In this document: positions 55,614 through 64,000 of the stretch, in pieces | Layout of the letters: each line of letters begins with the position of its first letter | Numbering within the stretch: position 1 is the first letter of the stretch | Origin: JACVRW01 sp963734365 | GTDB taxonomy: Bacteria; Actinomycetota; Thermoleophilia; Solirubrobacterales; Thermoleophilaceae | Length of the DNA: 64,000 nucleotides | Reading direction: 5' to 3' | Assembly: GCA_963734365.1 (NCBI GenBank) | Contig: CAVTGV010000010.1 | Location: 310,001 to 374,000 of the forward strand | Notes under the pieces: generated by a model | What the model was told of the DNA's origin: nothing | Database searches by the model: none | The model's input: the letters and a program-made list of their open reading frames with translations, nothing else | Position numbers and translations under genes: made by a program

Positions 55614-55898
55614 GTGCTCGTCGGGCGGCACGATGTCGAGTCCCGTGGCCACCGCCTGACGGCCGCCGAGCCGGTACTGGACGTCCACCGAGTCGTTCTT
55701 GCCGTACGACCCGAAGAGCCCGAAGAACATCGCCGTCCAGCGGCCGGCACCCAGCTTCTCCTTCTCGAGCGGCTTGCGGAACAGCAGCTCGCCGCCCTTC
55801 ACGTCGTAGTCCTTTCCCTCGCTCTGCGGGACGCCGTTGACGAACACGCGGTAGGGCCGCTCGGCACCCCGCGGGAGCTTCACGCGCCAGGCCTTCAC
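55605..55898 (-). CDS. Conserved-looking hypothetical protein
   Basis: 97 residues starting VKAWRVKLPRGAERPYRVFVNGVPQSEGKDYDVKGGELLFRKPL. Mostly beta strands, with a YRVFVNGV...DYDV...GELLF pattern that looks like a small all-beta module, and FFGLFGSYGKNDSVDVQY in the C-terminal half. I do not recognise a family. The GTG start overlaps the stop of the gene upstream (GTGA). Confidence 0.65.
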   Translation of the reverse strand: MKAWRVKLPRGAERPYRVFVNGVPQSEGKDYDVKGGELLFRKPLEKEKLGAGRWTAMFFGLFGSYGKNDSVDVQYRLGGRQAVATGLDIVPPDEHQP

Positions 55899-56233
55899 TG
55901 GCCGTCGAGGGTGCGCCGAAGCGCCTGGTAGGCGGTCTCGTGGCGCCGCTGCTCGATCAGCCGGCGGCGCATGCGGCCGGTGAACGCCTCACTCGAGCCG
56001 TCCCCCCTCACGTCGACGCCCGCGCGCAGCCCGCGCCCCGACAGCTCGAGTCGCGCCACCACCTGCTGAACCGGGTCCAGCCTGCGAAGCAGGGTCCCTC
56101 CACGCGGCTGCGCGTGAGCGCTGCGCTCGAGCTCGACGCCCCGCTCCTCGATGGCGCGGAGCGCCTCCGCCAGCTCGCGGTAACGCTCGCGGGTCACCTT
56201 GGCACCGTGACGTATCGTGAGCGTGACCGCCAT
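55895..56233 (-). CDS. Hypothetical protein, ATG shared with the divergent MOSC gene
   Basis: 112 residues, MAVTLTIRHGAKVTRERYRELAEALRAIEERGVELERSA. It is rich in Arg and Glu, with two amphipathic helices and a C-terminal FTGRMRRRLIEQRRHETAYQALRRT helix. Function unknown. Coupled to the 97-residue gene downstream, so the pair likely forms one operon. Its start codon (complement of 56231-56233) shares bases with the MOSC gene's ATG at 56232. Confidence 0.65.
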   Translation of the reverse strand: MAVTLTIRHGAKVTRERYRELAEALRAIEERGVELERSAHAQPRGGTLLRRLDPVQQVVARLELSGRGLRAGVDVRGDGSSEAFTGRMRRRLIEQRRHETAYQALRRTLDGQ

Positions 56234-56859
56234 GCCCGGGAGCGTACTTTCAGTCAACGTGGCCGACATCCGCGAGGTGTCCCATCGGGGCACCAAGGTC
56301 AGGACCGGGATCTGGAAGCTGCCCGTCGAGGGTCCGCTGGCGGTTCGAGGCGTGAACGTGGAGGGCGACGACCAGGCTGACCGCGCCGTCCATGGAGGCG
56401 TCCACAAGGCCGTGTACGCCTACGCGCGCGAGGACACGGACTGGTGGGAGGCCGAGCTCGGCGAGACGCTGCCCCACGGGGCCTTCGGCGAGAACCTCAC
56501 GCTCCGTGGGGTGGACGTGACCGGCGCACTGATCGGCGAACGCTGGCGAATCGGCTCGGTGCTGCTCGAGGTCTCCGAGCCCCGCTTCCCGTGCTGGAAG
56601 CTCGGCGTGCGCTTCGGGGATCCCAAGATGCTCAAGCGCTTCGCGGCGGCGCGGCGTCCCGGGGCCTACCTGCGAATCGTCGAGGAAGGCGTTCTCGAGG
56701 CCGGCGACACGGTGGAGGTGCTCTCGCGGCCGGGACACGGCCTCACCATCGCCGGGTTCGCGCACGCGTACCTCGAGGACCGCGAGGAGCTCCACACGCT
56801 GCTGATTCCCGAGGTGGCCGAGAGTTGGCGGGACGTGGGTGCGCGAGCGGGCGGCCTAG
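56232..56859 (+). pseudogene. MOSC-domain protein (YiiM-like), frameshift near the C-terminus
   Basis: Starts MPGSVLSVNVADIREVSHRG. MOSC blocks HGGVHKAVYAYAREDTDWW, GAFGENLTLRGVDV and EPRFPCWKLGVRFGD, with the conserved Cys, mark a YiiM-type protein that reduces N-hydroxylated or sulfur-oxidised substrates with molybdenum cofactor. Near 56837-56839 (GGG) a one-base insertion shifts the frame; removing it yields the end ESWRDVVRERAA and a stop at 56857-56859, giving 208 residues. As written the frame instead runs on antisense to the next gene. Confidence 0.8.
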
Positions 56860-56895
56860 AGCTCTTTCTCCGCCGCCCTGACCACGTCCCAGCGC

Positions 56896-57312
56896 TCAGT
56901 CCGCAACGCCGCTCTCCGCGATCACCCGGTCTGGCGTCAGGCGCACCAGCAGCTCGCCCGGCACCGCGTTGCGCCGGCCGAACTCCTCGCCGCGCTGCTC
57001 GCCCATGTAGCGAGTGCCGATCAGCGTGGCCCAGCGGAGCAGCTCGTCGTGGTCCTCGGAGACCGTCGCGCGCCCGCGCACGTGCACGAAGGCGTAGGGC
57101 GCCGCCTCCTCGTCCACGCACAGGGAGAGTCGGCCGTCACGCTGCACCCAGCGTCCCTTGACCGTGTCGGCGCCGGTGGTGAAGACCAGGTCGTCGCCAT
57201 CGAGCACGAACCAGATCGGCATCACGTGCGGATGGCCGTCCTTCATGGCCACCGCCAGCTTGCCGGTGCGCCGGCCGTGGAGCAGGAAGGCCCGGATCTG
57301 CTCCGGGCTCAT
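56896..57312 (-). CDS. PPOX-class flavin-dependent enzyme (F420/FMN type)
   Basis: 138 residues starting MSPEQIRAFLLHGRRTGKLAVAMKDGHPHVMPIWFVLDGDDLVFTT, typical of the split-barrel PNPOx-like/F420-dependent family common in actinobacteria. The next half has VKGRWVQRDGRLSLCVDEEAAPYAFVHVRGRATV. The cofactor (F420 or FMN) cannot be read with certainty. An alternative GTG at 57324 would overlap the moaA stop. Confidence 0.87.
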   Translation of the reverse strand: MSPEQIRAFLLHGRRTGKLAVAMKDGHPHVMPIWFVLDGDDLVFTTGADTVKGRWVQRDGRLSLCVDEEAAPYAFVHVRGRATVSEDHDELLRWATLIGTRYMGEQRGEEFGRRNAVPGELLVRLTPDRVIAESGVAD

Positions 57313-57316
57313 GGCC

Positions 57317-58312
57317 TCAGCCACCGATCGCGGACATCGTCCGCGGCGGCTGGCGGAAGCCCTTCTCACCCACGTGGTGCTTGAGCTCCTTGCGCCAGAC
57401 GGCCTCGCGGATCACGCGCTCGAGGTCCGCGTCCGACGCTCCCGCGCGCAGCGGCTCGCGAAGGTCGGTCTCGTTGATGGAGAACAGGCAGGTCCGCAGC
57501 TTGCCGTCCGCGGTCAGGCGCACGCGGTTGCAGTCCGCGCAGAAGGGCTCGGAGACCGGGTTGATGAAGCCGATCTCGCCGCGGCCGTCCGCGAAGGCGA
57601 ACACGCGCGCGGTGGCGTGAGGCTCGCGCGGGCGCTCCTCGAGCGGGTGGACGCGGTTGATGATCGCCCGGATCTCCTCGCCGGTGAGCACCTGATCGCT
57701 GCTCCACGCGTGGTCGCCGTCCAGCGGCATGAACTCGATGAAGCGCACCTGGTAGCTGGTGGAGCGGGCGAACTCGGCGAAGGGCAGCGCCTCCTCCTCG
57801 GTGAACCCGCGCAGGGCCACGGCGTTGACCTTGATCGGTGACACCTCGGGAAAGCGGCCGATCGCCTCGAGCCCGGCGAGCACCTTGGGGAGCGAGTCGC
57901 GGCGGGTGAGCTGGAAGAAGCGGTCGCGCTGGAGCGAGTCGATCGAGACGTTCACGCGCGTGATGCCGGCGTCGACCAACGCGGCCGCGTCGCGCTCGAG
58001 CAGGTAGGCGTTGGTGGTGAGCGACAGGTCCTCGATGCCCTCGATGCGCGAGAGCATCGAGACAAGGCGGGGGAACTCGCGGCGCACCAGCGGCTCGCCG
58101 CCGGTCAGCCGCAGATCGGTGACTCCCATTCGCGCCATGACTGCCACCACGCGCTCGATCTCCTCGAAGCGAAGGATGTCGTCGCGGTCGAGCCAGGGCA
58201 GGCCGTCGGCCGGCATGCAGTACTGGCAGCGGAAGTTGCAGCGGTCGGTAACCGAGACGCGCAGATCCGATATTCGGCGGCCGTGGCCGTCGTAAAGGGG
58301 CTCGAAGTCCAC
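57317..58312 (-). CDS. moaA: GTP 3',8-cyclase MoaA (molybdopterin biosynthesis)
   Basis: 331 residues. N-terminal radical-SAM cluster motif CNFRCQYC, GGEPLVRREF, NVSIDSL, and the C-terminal [4Fe-4S] Cys set in EPFCADCNRVRLTADGKLRTCLF. It ends SAIGG, the conserved C-terminal di-glycine of MoaA. It makes cPMP precursor from GTP. GTG 58312 is the start. Nearby MOSC protein would use the resulting cofactor. Divergent from the HD-domain gene. Confidence 0.96.
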   Translation of the reverse strand: MDFEPLYDGHGRRISDLRVSVTDRCNFRCQYCMPADGLPWLDRDDILRFEEIERVVAVMARMGVTDLRLTGGEPLVRREFPRLVSMLSRIEGIEDLSLTTNAYLLERDAAALVDAGITRVNVSIDSLQRDRFFQLTRRDSLPKVLAGLEAIGRFPEVSPIKVNAVALRGFTEEEALPFAEFARSTSYQVRFIEFMPLDGDHAWSSDQVLTGEEIRAIINRVHPLEERPREPHATARVFAFADGRGEIGFINPVSEPFCADCNRVRLTADGKLRTCLFSINETDLREPLRAGASDADLERVIREAVWRKELKHHVGEKGFRQPPRTMSAIGG

Positions 58313-58318
58313 TGAACG

Positions 58319-58325
58319 TAGGGTA
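58319..58325. promoter_or_regulatory. Overlapping divergent -10 elements for moaA and the HD gene
   Basis: Plus strand TAGGGT (58319-58324) ends 7 nt before GTG 58332. On the minus strand the same bases read TACCCT (58325-58320), 7 nt before the moaA GTG at 58312. One 7-bp stretch may serve as the -10 for both leaderless genes. Confidence 0.45.
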
Positions 58326-58331
58326 CCCAGG

Positions 58332-59117
58332 GTGGAGCTTCCCGACCTCTCGATCAGGATCCCCTCGCGCGGCAACCGCAAGCTCGAGCGGCTGCTCGCG
58401 GCCGCCAACGACGACGGGCGCCTGCGCGCCTGGTGGTACATGCAGCAGGTGAACGCGGACCGCCGCGACATGTCCGACCACTCGGTGGTGCACATCCAGA
58501 TCGTGGCCAACATCGCGCTACGGCTGTTCCGGCTGCTCACCCGCGCCGGCGTGGAGCCGGCGATGGTGGCCGATCACGGCATGAGCGCGCGCGACGCCGA
58601 GGTGGTGATCGCGGCGGCCTGTCTCTTCCACGACACCGGCATGTCCATTCACCGCACCGACCACGAGCAGTACAGCCTCTTCCTGGCCTCCGACCGGATG
58701 CCGCTGCTGCTCGAGGGGATCTACGAGGAGCCCGAGCTGACGGTGGTCACCTCAGAGGCGCTCCACGCCGTGATCGGGCACCGGCGGCGCGGCGATCCGA
58801 TCACCGCCGAGGCCGGGATCGTCCGCGTGGCCGACGCTCTCGACATGGCCTCGGGGCGCTCGCGCATCCCCTTCGAGACGCGCCGCCCCAACATCCACTC
58901 GATCTCGGCGGCCGCGATCGACGCCGTCCGGATCGAGGCCGGCGAGGAGCGTGCCGTGCGAGTCGAGATCGAGATGAACAACTCCTCGGGCCTGTTCCAG
59001 GTCGACGAGCTCTTGGCCACCAAGCTGCGCGGCTCGGGCATCGAGGAGCACATCGAGGTCGTGGCCGAGATCGACGCGGAGCACGAGAAGCGCCTCGTGC
59101 CGGTCTTCAGGATCTGA
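58332..59117 (+). CDS. HD-domain phosphohydrolase
   Basis: 261 residues. The HD motif appears as MSDHSVVHIQIVANIAL, then FHDTGMSIHRTDHEQYS, and later RVADALDMASGRSR, giving the His/Asp metal ligands. Members hydrolyse nucleotides or phosphodiesters; the substrate is unknown. Starts GTG with a leaderless-type -10 shared with moaA. Followed by a strong hairpin. Confidence 0.88.
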   Translation: MELPDLSIRIPSRGNRKLERLLAAANDDGRLRAWWYMQQVNADRRDMSDHSVVHIQIVANIALRLFRLLTRAGVEPAMVADHGMSARDAEVVIAAACLFHDTGMSIHRTDHEQYSLFLASDRMPLLLEGIYEEPELTVVTSEALHAVIGHRRRGDPITAEAGIVRVADALDMASGRSRIPFETRRPNIHSISAAAIDAVRIEAGEERAVRVEIEMNNSSGLFQVDELLATKLRGSGIEEHIEVVAEIDAEHEKRLVPVFRI

Positions 59118-59147
59118 GGCCGCCCCCGCGGGGGCGAGGGCGGCCTC
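59116..59147. terminator. Bidirectional hairpin between convergent HD and ScyD-like genes
   Basis: GAGGCCGCCC and GGGCGGCCTC form a 10-bp perfect stem with a 12-nt loop. It fills most of the gap between the HD gene stop (59117) and the ScyD-like gene stop (59155). No T-run is present, so it may rely on stem strength. Confidence 0.6.
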
Positions 59148-59154
59148 CACCGCT

Positions 59155-60288
59155 TTACGGCGTGATCTTCACCAGGGTTCCCCCGGCGCCCTTGAAGGGG
59201 CTCTTCTTCGGGGTCTTGCGGGGCAGCACGCTGTAGTTCGACACGTACACCGCGCCGCTCGCGTCCACGGCCGCGCCCGTGGGGGCGAACAGCTTGCCGC
59301 CGCCGAGCTTCGTGCGCGAGCCGTCCGGAGCCACGCGCGTGAGCTGGCCGCGGATGTCGTTCTTGCGCAGGTTGCGCGCGAACTCGGTCACGAACAGGCT
59401 GCCGTCGGCCCCGACGGCCACGCCGGTGATGTTGGTGAAGCCCGTGGCCACGACTGTCGGGGAGCCGCCCGCGGCGGGGATCCGCCACACGCGTGCCTTG
59501 CCCTTGCCGGCACCCTCGGCCAGCTCGCCCACGTAGATGTCGCCGTTGGGACCGGCGGCGATCGAGGTGGGCACCGGCTGCGACTTCCCGTTCTTGGGGA
59601 TCACCGCGAACAGGCTGACCTTGCTGCCGCGCACTTCGAGGATCGCGTTGGCGCCGGCGTCGGCCACCAGCTCACGGTCGGCCTGGGCCAGCACCGCGTA
59701 GGGGTTCGAGTTGCGGTCGCCCTTGACCTTGTCGGAGTTGTTCTTCCATTCGAACCGGTCGATCCGCGCCACGGCCGAGAAGCCGCCCCTGCGCACGTCG
59801 AACACGCGCCCGACCTGTCGCCTCAGGACCTTGGGCAGCCGCTTGACCACGCCCGGCGTGGCCGATCCCGTGACCGTGAACACCTTGCCCGCCGGATTGA
59901 CCGACACGCCGTTGGCGCCGCCGGCAAACACCCCGCCCGGTCCTGCCAGCGACGCGAAGCCCTTGGCGTAGGTGCGCGCCTTGCCGTTGGCGTAGCGGAC
60001 GATCCGGCTGGTGAGGCCGAGGCACTGGCGCTGCTCGCCCTTGCCCTGGCATTTGCGCCCTCCGCGGCCACCGGTGCCTACGAACACCGATCCGTCGGGG
60101 GCCACCGCCACGCTGCGCGGGTTGTCGAGCCCCCGCGCCACGGTCTCCACCGTCGCCGCCTGGGCGACGGGCGCTGCTGCAACGGTCAGCGCCCCCACGG
60201 TGATGGCGAAGCGGCCGGCTCGGCCGGCTGCGCACGACAGGTCACCGATGGCCAGCCGCCGCAGCGGCCTCGAACGATGCGAGTACAT
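59155..60288 (-). CDS. Secreted ScyD/ScyE-like beta-propeller protein
   Basis: 377 residues with a signal sequence (ITVGALTVAAAPVAQAATV). Six propeller-type repeats follow, for example NPRSVAVAPDGSVFVG, NGVSVNPAGKVFTVTG, TSIAAGPNGDIYVGE, TGVAVGADGSLFVTE and TGAAVDASGAVYVSN, a regular xxxVxxDGxxxVxx pattern. It resembles the ScyD/ScyE family. Function unknown; secretion suggests an envelope or extracellular role. GAAAGGA lies before the ATG at 60288. Confidence 0.85.
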   Translation of the reverse strand: MYSHRSRPLRRLAIGDLSCAAGRAGRFAITVGALTVAAAPVAQAATVETVARGLDNPRSVAVAPDGSVFVGTGGRGGRKCQGKGEQRQCLGLTSRIVRYANGKARTYAKGFASLAGPGGVFAGGANGVSVNPAGKVFTVTGSATPGVVKRLPKVLRRQVGRVFDVRRGGFSAVARIDRFEWKNNSDKVKGDRNSNPYAVLAQADRELVADAGANAILEVRGSKVSLFAVIPKNGKSQPVPTSIAAGPNGDIYVGELAEGAGKGKARVWRIPAAGGSPTVVATGFTNITGVAVGADGSLFVTEFARNLRKNDIRGQLTRVAPDGSRTKLGGGKLFAPTGAAVDASGAVYVSNYSVLPRKTPKKSPFKGAGGTLVKITP

Positions 60289-60393
60289 GTCGTCCTTTCG
60301 TCGCGAGCCCCTGCCGAAAGGGATCGGGGCGGTCCGCGACGACGCTAGTACGAGTAGCGGCTCAGCGCCAGATCTGCGTACGTTGCGTAAAGC

Positions 60394-61782
<1,389 letters not shown>

Positions 61783-61798
61783 CGTCTCTCCTCACCTG

Positions 61799-62365
61799 AT
61801 GCCTCGTGCGTCCTCTGTTTCCGGAATTCTGACGAAAGCGGCATCGATGGTGCTCGCGGTGGCGGTACTTGGCGGCTGTGGATCGTCCGACGACGAGCCC
61901 AAGAGCTTCGACGAAGACGGCTTCGGGATCACCTTCGAGTACCCGGGCGACCTGCAGCGCACCGAGGACGTGAACCTCTCGCAGTCCGCCGGCAACGCTC
62001 AGAAGACCGTCGCCCTGGCCACGAGCGAGGACAACGCGATCTTCGTCCAGCGCTACGGGCTCAACCGCTCGGTGGGGGCCGGCGACGCCGGGATGGTCCG
62101 CAAGGAGCTCGATCAGGTGCTCGGCCGGCTGTCCGGGTCGCCGGTGGAGGGCAAGCGGATCGACGTGGGCGGCCCGCTCACCTTCCGCTACGAGATCGAC
62201 CGTCTGGACACGCCCAAGGACGGCCGCAGCACGATCGTGGTCACCTTCGACGGCGACACCGAGTACTTCATCAACTGCCAGTCCGTGCCCGACGGCCGGG
62301 ACGAGCTCGAGAAGGCCTGTGACCAGGCGATCGACACGCTCCAGCTCAAGGGCGACGCGACCTAG
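61799..62365 (+). CDS. Secreted lipoprotein, function unknown
   Basis: 188 residues. Signal with lipobox (MVLAVAVLGGCGSS), then FDEDGFGITFEYPGDLQR and FVQRYGLNRSVGAGD, and KACDQAIDTLQLKG at the end. The pattern resembles small actinobacterial lipoproteins with a PsbP/lipoprotein-like beta fold. ATG 61799 lies 17 nt from the divergent gltA. No specific function. Confidence 0.75.
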   Translation: MPRASSVSGILTKAASMVLAVAVLGGCGSSDDEPKSFDEDGFGITFEYPGDLQRTEDVNLSQSAGNAQKTVALATSEDNAIFVQRYGLNRSVGAGDAGMVRKELDQVLGRLSGSPVEGKRIDVGGPLTFRYEIDRLDTPKDGRSTIVVTFDGDTEYFINCQSVPDGRDELEKACDQAIDTLQLKGDAT

Positions 62366-62877
62366 CTGAGCGCACGCCGGTACTCGGCGATGTCCATCCC
62401 GAAGCTCTCGTCGAAGAAGGGCGGGGCGGACAGCGCCCAGCCCTCGCGCTCATAGAAGCGGCGTGCCCGGCCCTGGGCGCCCGGAGTGAACAGCCGGAAG
62501 CGCGCAAAGCCGCGTGCCCGGGCCTCCTCGATCACCGCGGCGTGAAGGGTCATGGCCAGGCCGCTGCCCCAGAAGGGCTCTCGCACGAACAGCTGCCAGA
62601 GGTGGGCAAGGCCCGGATCGGGCTCGGGCCAGCCGGCGTGCATGGCGGCCGGCATCAGCGCCACGTGACCGGCCACGGCGCCGTCCGACTCCGCGATCTG
62701 GCACCACACCGCGGGGTCGCCCAGGCGCTCGCGTAGGCCCTCGTGCTCGGAGGATGGCGGTTGCCAGTCGTCCGGGGCGAAAGCCCGGTAGCTCTCGAGA
62801 GCGAGCTCGAGCGTGCGGGCGATCGCGTCGGCGTCGCCGGGCACGGCGGCCCGGAAGGCAAACCGGGTTCCCTCCAT
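62362..62877 (-). CDS. GNAT acetyltransferase
   Basis: 171 residues: FAFRAAVPGDADAIARTLELAL, HLWQLFVREPFWGSGLAMTLHAAVIEEARARGFARFRL (with the acetyl-CoA pyrophosphate loop PFWGSGLA), and RRFYEREGW. Substrate unknown. The stop overlaps the convergent lipoprotein by 4 nt. Confidence 0.9.
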   Translation of the reverse strand: MEGTRFAFRAAVPGDADAIARTLELALESYRAFAPDDWQPPSSEHEGLRERLGDPAVWCQIAESDGAVAGHVALMPAAMHAGWPEPDPGLAHLWQLFVREPFWGSGLAMTLHAAVIEEARARGFARFRLFTPGAQGRARRFYEREGWALSAPPFFDESFGMDIAEYRRALS

Positions 62878-62933
62878 CGCGGGCCCACGCTACTCCGAAC
62901 CGCGCTCGCGGCGTTGCCGAGGCGTAGCGGGGC

Positions 62934-63260
62934 TCAGCGGCGCCGAAAGCCCGAGAACAGCCGCTTGACCGTTCCTCCGGTGCCGCTGGGGGCCTCGGGC
63001 GGGCCGAGTTGCGCGACCTCGGCGCTTGTGATGGTCAGCGTCACGGCGCGCTCGGCCGTGCGCGCGACCTCGGGCGCGTCGACGAAGCGGTGCACGCCGT
63101 CGTCGGTCTGGATCACGAGCCCGTCGAATATGTGCTCGCGGTAGTTGTCGAGCACCTCGACCACGGTGCCCACCTGGTCGCCCTCGGAGCTGATCACCGG
63201 AGTGCCCTTGGCGACGGCGGTGTAGTGGACCGCCATGCCGTCGTCTTCGATGGGAGGCAT
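62934..63260 (-). CDS. PRC-barrel-like small protein
   Basis: 108 residues. KGTPVISSEGDQVGTVVEVLDNYREHIFDGLVIQ and HRFVDAPEVARTAERAVTLTI look like a PRC-barrel pattern of beta strands. A basic C-terminus (KRLFSGFRRR) could contact membrane or nucleic acid. Function unknown. Confidence 0.7.
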   Translation of the reverse strand: MPPIEDDGMAVHYTAVAKGTPVISSEGDQVGTVVEVLDNYREHIFDGLVIQTDDGVHRFVDAPEVARTAERAVTLTITSAEVAQLGPPEAPSGTGGTVKRLFSGFRRR

Positions 63261-63264
63261 GGCC

Positions 63265-63495
63265 TCAGAGTGGCAGAACCAGCGCCGCTTCTCCGCCCTC
63301 GTCGCCTTCCTCCTCCTCGTTGGCCGCGCCGTAGATCGCGGTCCCGATGGCCAGCGCCACCAGCACGAAGGAGATCAGCCCCACCAGCCGCTCCGCCCCC
63401 GGCGAAGCCGGGAACCCGTCCCGGGTTACGCCGATGAAGGTCACGATCAGGGCCCAGCAGGCGAGGACGACACCGCAGACGTAGAACGGAGTCAC
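63265..63495 (-). CDS. Small membrane protein
   Basis: 76 residues from GTG 63495 (VTPFYVCGVVLACWALIVTF), with two hydrophobic segments (YVCGVVLACWALIVTFIG and LVGLISFVLVALAIGTAIYG) and an acidic tail. It lies 5 nt after the gene at 63500-63775. Function unknown. Confidence 0.65.
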   Translation of the reverse strand: MTPFYVCGVVLACWALIVTFIGVTRDGFPASPGAERLVGLISFVLVALAIGTAIYGAANEEEEGDEGGEAALVLPL

Positions 63496-63499
63496 GCGC

Positions 63500-63775
63500 T
63501 CAGCGGTGTCCCGCGGGCACGCGCCTGCGCCCGCGCGCGATGCGCACGCGGCGCGGGGCCGACGGCTCGGGCGAGCGATGGGGGCCACGGCGCGGAGGCC
63601 GCGGAGGACGACCACCGGGATGAGCGCGCGGATCGCGGTCGGAGCCGCCGCCCTCGTCGTCCTCGGCCTCGGGTACCGGCGGTTCCTTGATCGCCCACCA
63701 GACGATCAGGAGCAGCGCGATCAGCGGAACCTTCAGCACCACCGCGATCCAGAAGACGGTCCAGAAACCTCCCAT
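63500..63775 (-). CDS. Small membrane protein
   Basis: 91 residues starting MGGFWTVFWIAVVLKVPLIALLLIVWWAIKE, a single hydrophobic segment, followed by a low-complexity Asp/Pro/Arg-rich tail. Probably the first of a two-gene unit with the 76-residue protein. Function unknown. Confidence 0.6.
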   Translation of the reverse strand: MGGFWTVFWIAVVLKVPLIALLLIVWWAIKEPPVPEAEDDEGGGSDRDPRAHPGGRPPRPPRRGPHRSPEPSAPRRVRIARGRRRVPAGHR

Positions 63776-63843
63776 CGCCTGGCATCGTACCCGGAAACCC
63801 GGGCTTCACCGCGCCAGATGAGCAGTCGCTGACGCGACGGGCT

Positions 63844-64000
63844 CTAGGCAGCCGGCACGGACTCGATCGTCGTGATGCGCCTGAAGGCCTCGTAGCGCTC
63901 GTCGATCTCCTCGCGGGTCAGGCGCTGGCCGCGCTCGCAGCCGAACTCCTCGACCCAGAAGGAGGCCAGGGTGGAGCCGTAGGTCATGGCCCGGCGCAGG
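63844..64000 (-). CDS. PfkB-family sugar kinase, 3' end only
   Basis: The frame enters from the right edge and ends at a TAG (complement of 63844-63846). The visible end reads LRRAMTYGSTLASFWVEEFGCERGQRLTREEID, which matches the C-terminal helix of PfkB-family sugar kinases (usually ...GSALASFNVE.FGTERVARLTREEI). The active-site part lies outside the window. Confidence 0.8.
   Translation of the reverse strand, partial: LRRAMTYGSTLASFWVEEFGCERGQRLTREEIDERYEAFRRITTIESVPAA

Overview
The window is a GC-rich, gene-dense bacterial chromosome segment. GTG and TTG starts are frequent, many adjacent genes overlap by 4 nt (GTGA, ATGA or TTGA), and several promoters look leaderless (TAGNNT 6-9 nt before the start codon). 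Gene content (a Kgd-like fused 2-oxoglutarate dehydrogenase, a PPOX-class flavin enzyme, class IIIb cyclases, DtxR-like and DasR-like operators, many GNAT, MBL and SDR enzymes) points to an actinobacterium. Thermoleophilia (Solirubrobacterales-like) is my best guess. There is no plasmid, phage or CRISPR signature.

Layout. 0-9 kb: a partial zinc-ribbon/membrane protein; an adenylate cyclase and cyclic-nucleotide-binding protein in one operon; a secreted sedolisin; a cytochrome P450; small membrane proteins; and a secreted GH3 beta-N-acetylhexosaminidase whose promoter carries a perfect DasR-type operator. 9-20 kb: an AraC/VOC/UvrA2 cluster, a hydrolase/SDR divergent pair, a cyclopropane-fatty-acid operon (membrane protein, FAD oxidoreductase, DUF1365, CFA synthase), a second cNMP-binding protein with an enoyl-reductase-like enzyme, and a second GH3 protein. 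20-29 kb: a phosphate and polyphosphate block (ppk1, SixA-like phosphatase, ppx, phoU, pstBACS) headed by two PhoB-like regulators, one without a receiver domain. 29-36 kb: a probable copper/cytochrome-oxidase assembly trio, then three secreted phosphatase genes (alkaline phosphatase, 5'-nucleotidase, PhoX-like), all damaged. Pho-box-like repeats with 11-bp periodicity lie upstream of pstS, the receiver-less regulator, the 5'-nucleotidase and, more weakly, the PhoX-like gene, so 20-36 kb looks like one phosphate-starvation neighbourhood.

36-47 kb: an aminotransferase, a flavin disulfide reductase-like protein, a phosphodiester glycosidase, two ArsR-type regulators (one with a cation diffusion facilitator), a Na+/H+ antiporter, a formylglycine-generating enzyme, tRNA-Asp, a tandem pair of transglutaminase-like (SirB1-type) genes behind two TTAGG-N4-CCTAA palindromes, and a speD-type decarboxylase. 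47-64 kb: central metabolism and cofactors, namely a 1427-residue 2-oxoglutarate dehydrogenase with two lipoyl domains, an alkyl-DHAP-synthase-like flavoprotein, metF behind a 28-bp palindrome, MOSC protein, moaA, HD hydrolase, ScyD-like protein, citrate synthase, a lipoprotein, and the 3' end of a PfkB kinase at the right edge.

At least ten genes need a single-base shift to read through, often at a run of three G or C, and two loci look internally deleted. Either the assembly has indel errors or this lineage carries many young pseudogenes. I treat those genes as broken as written and give the frame changes.
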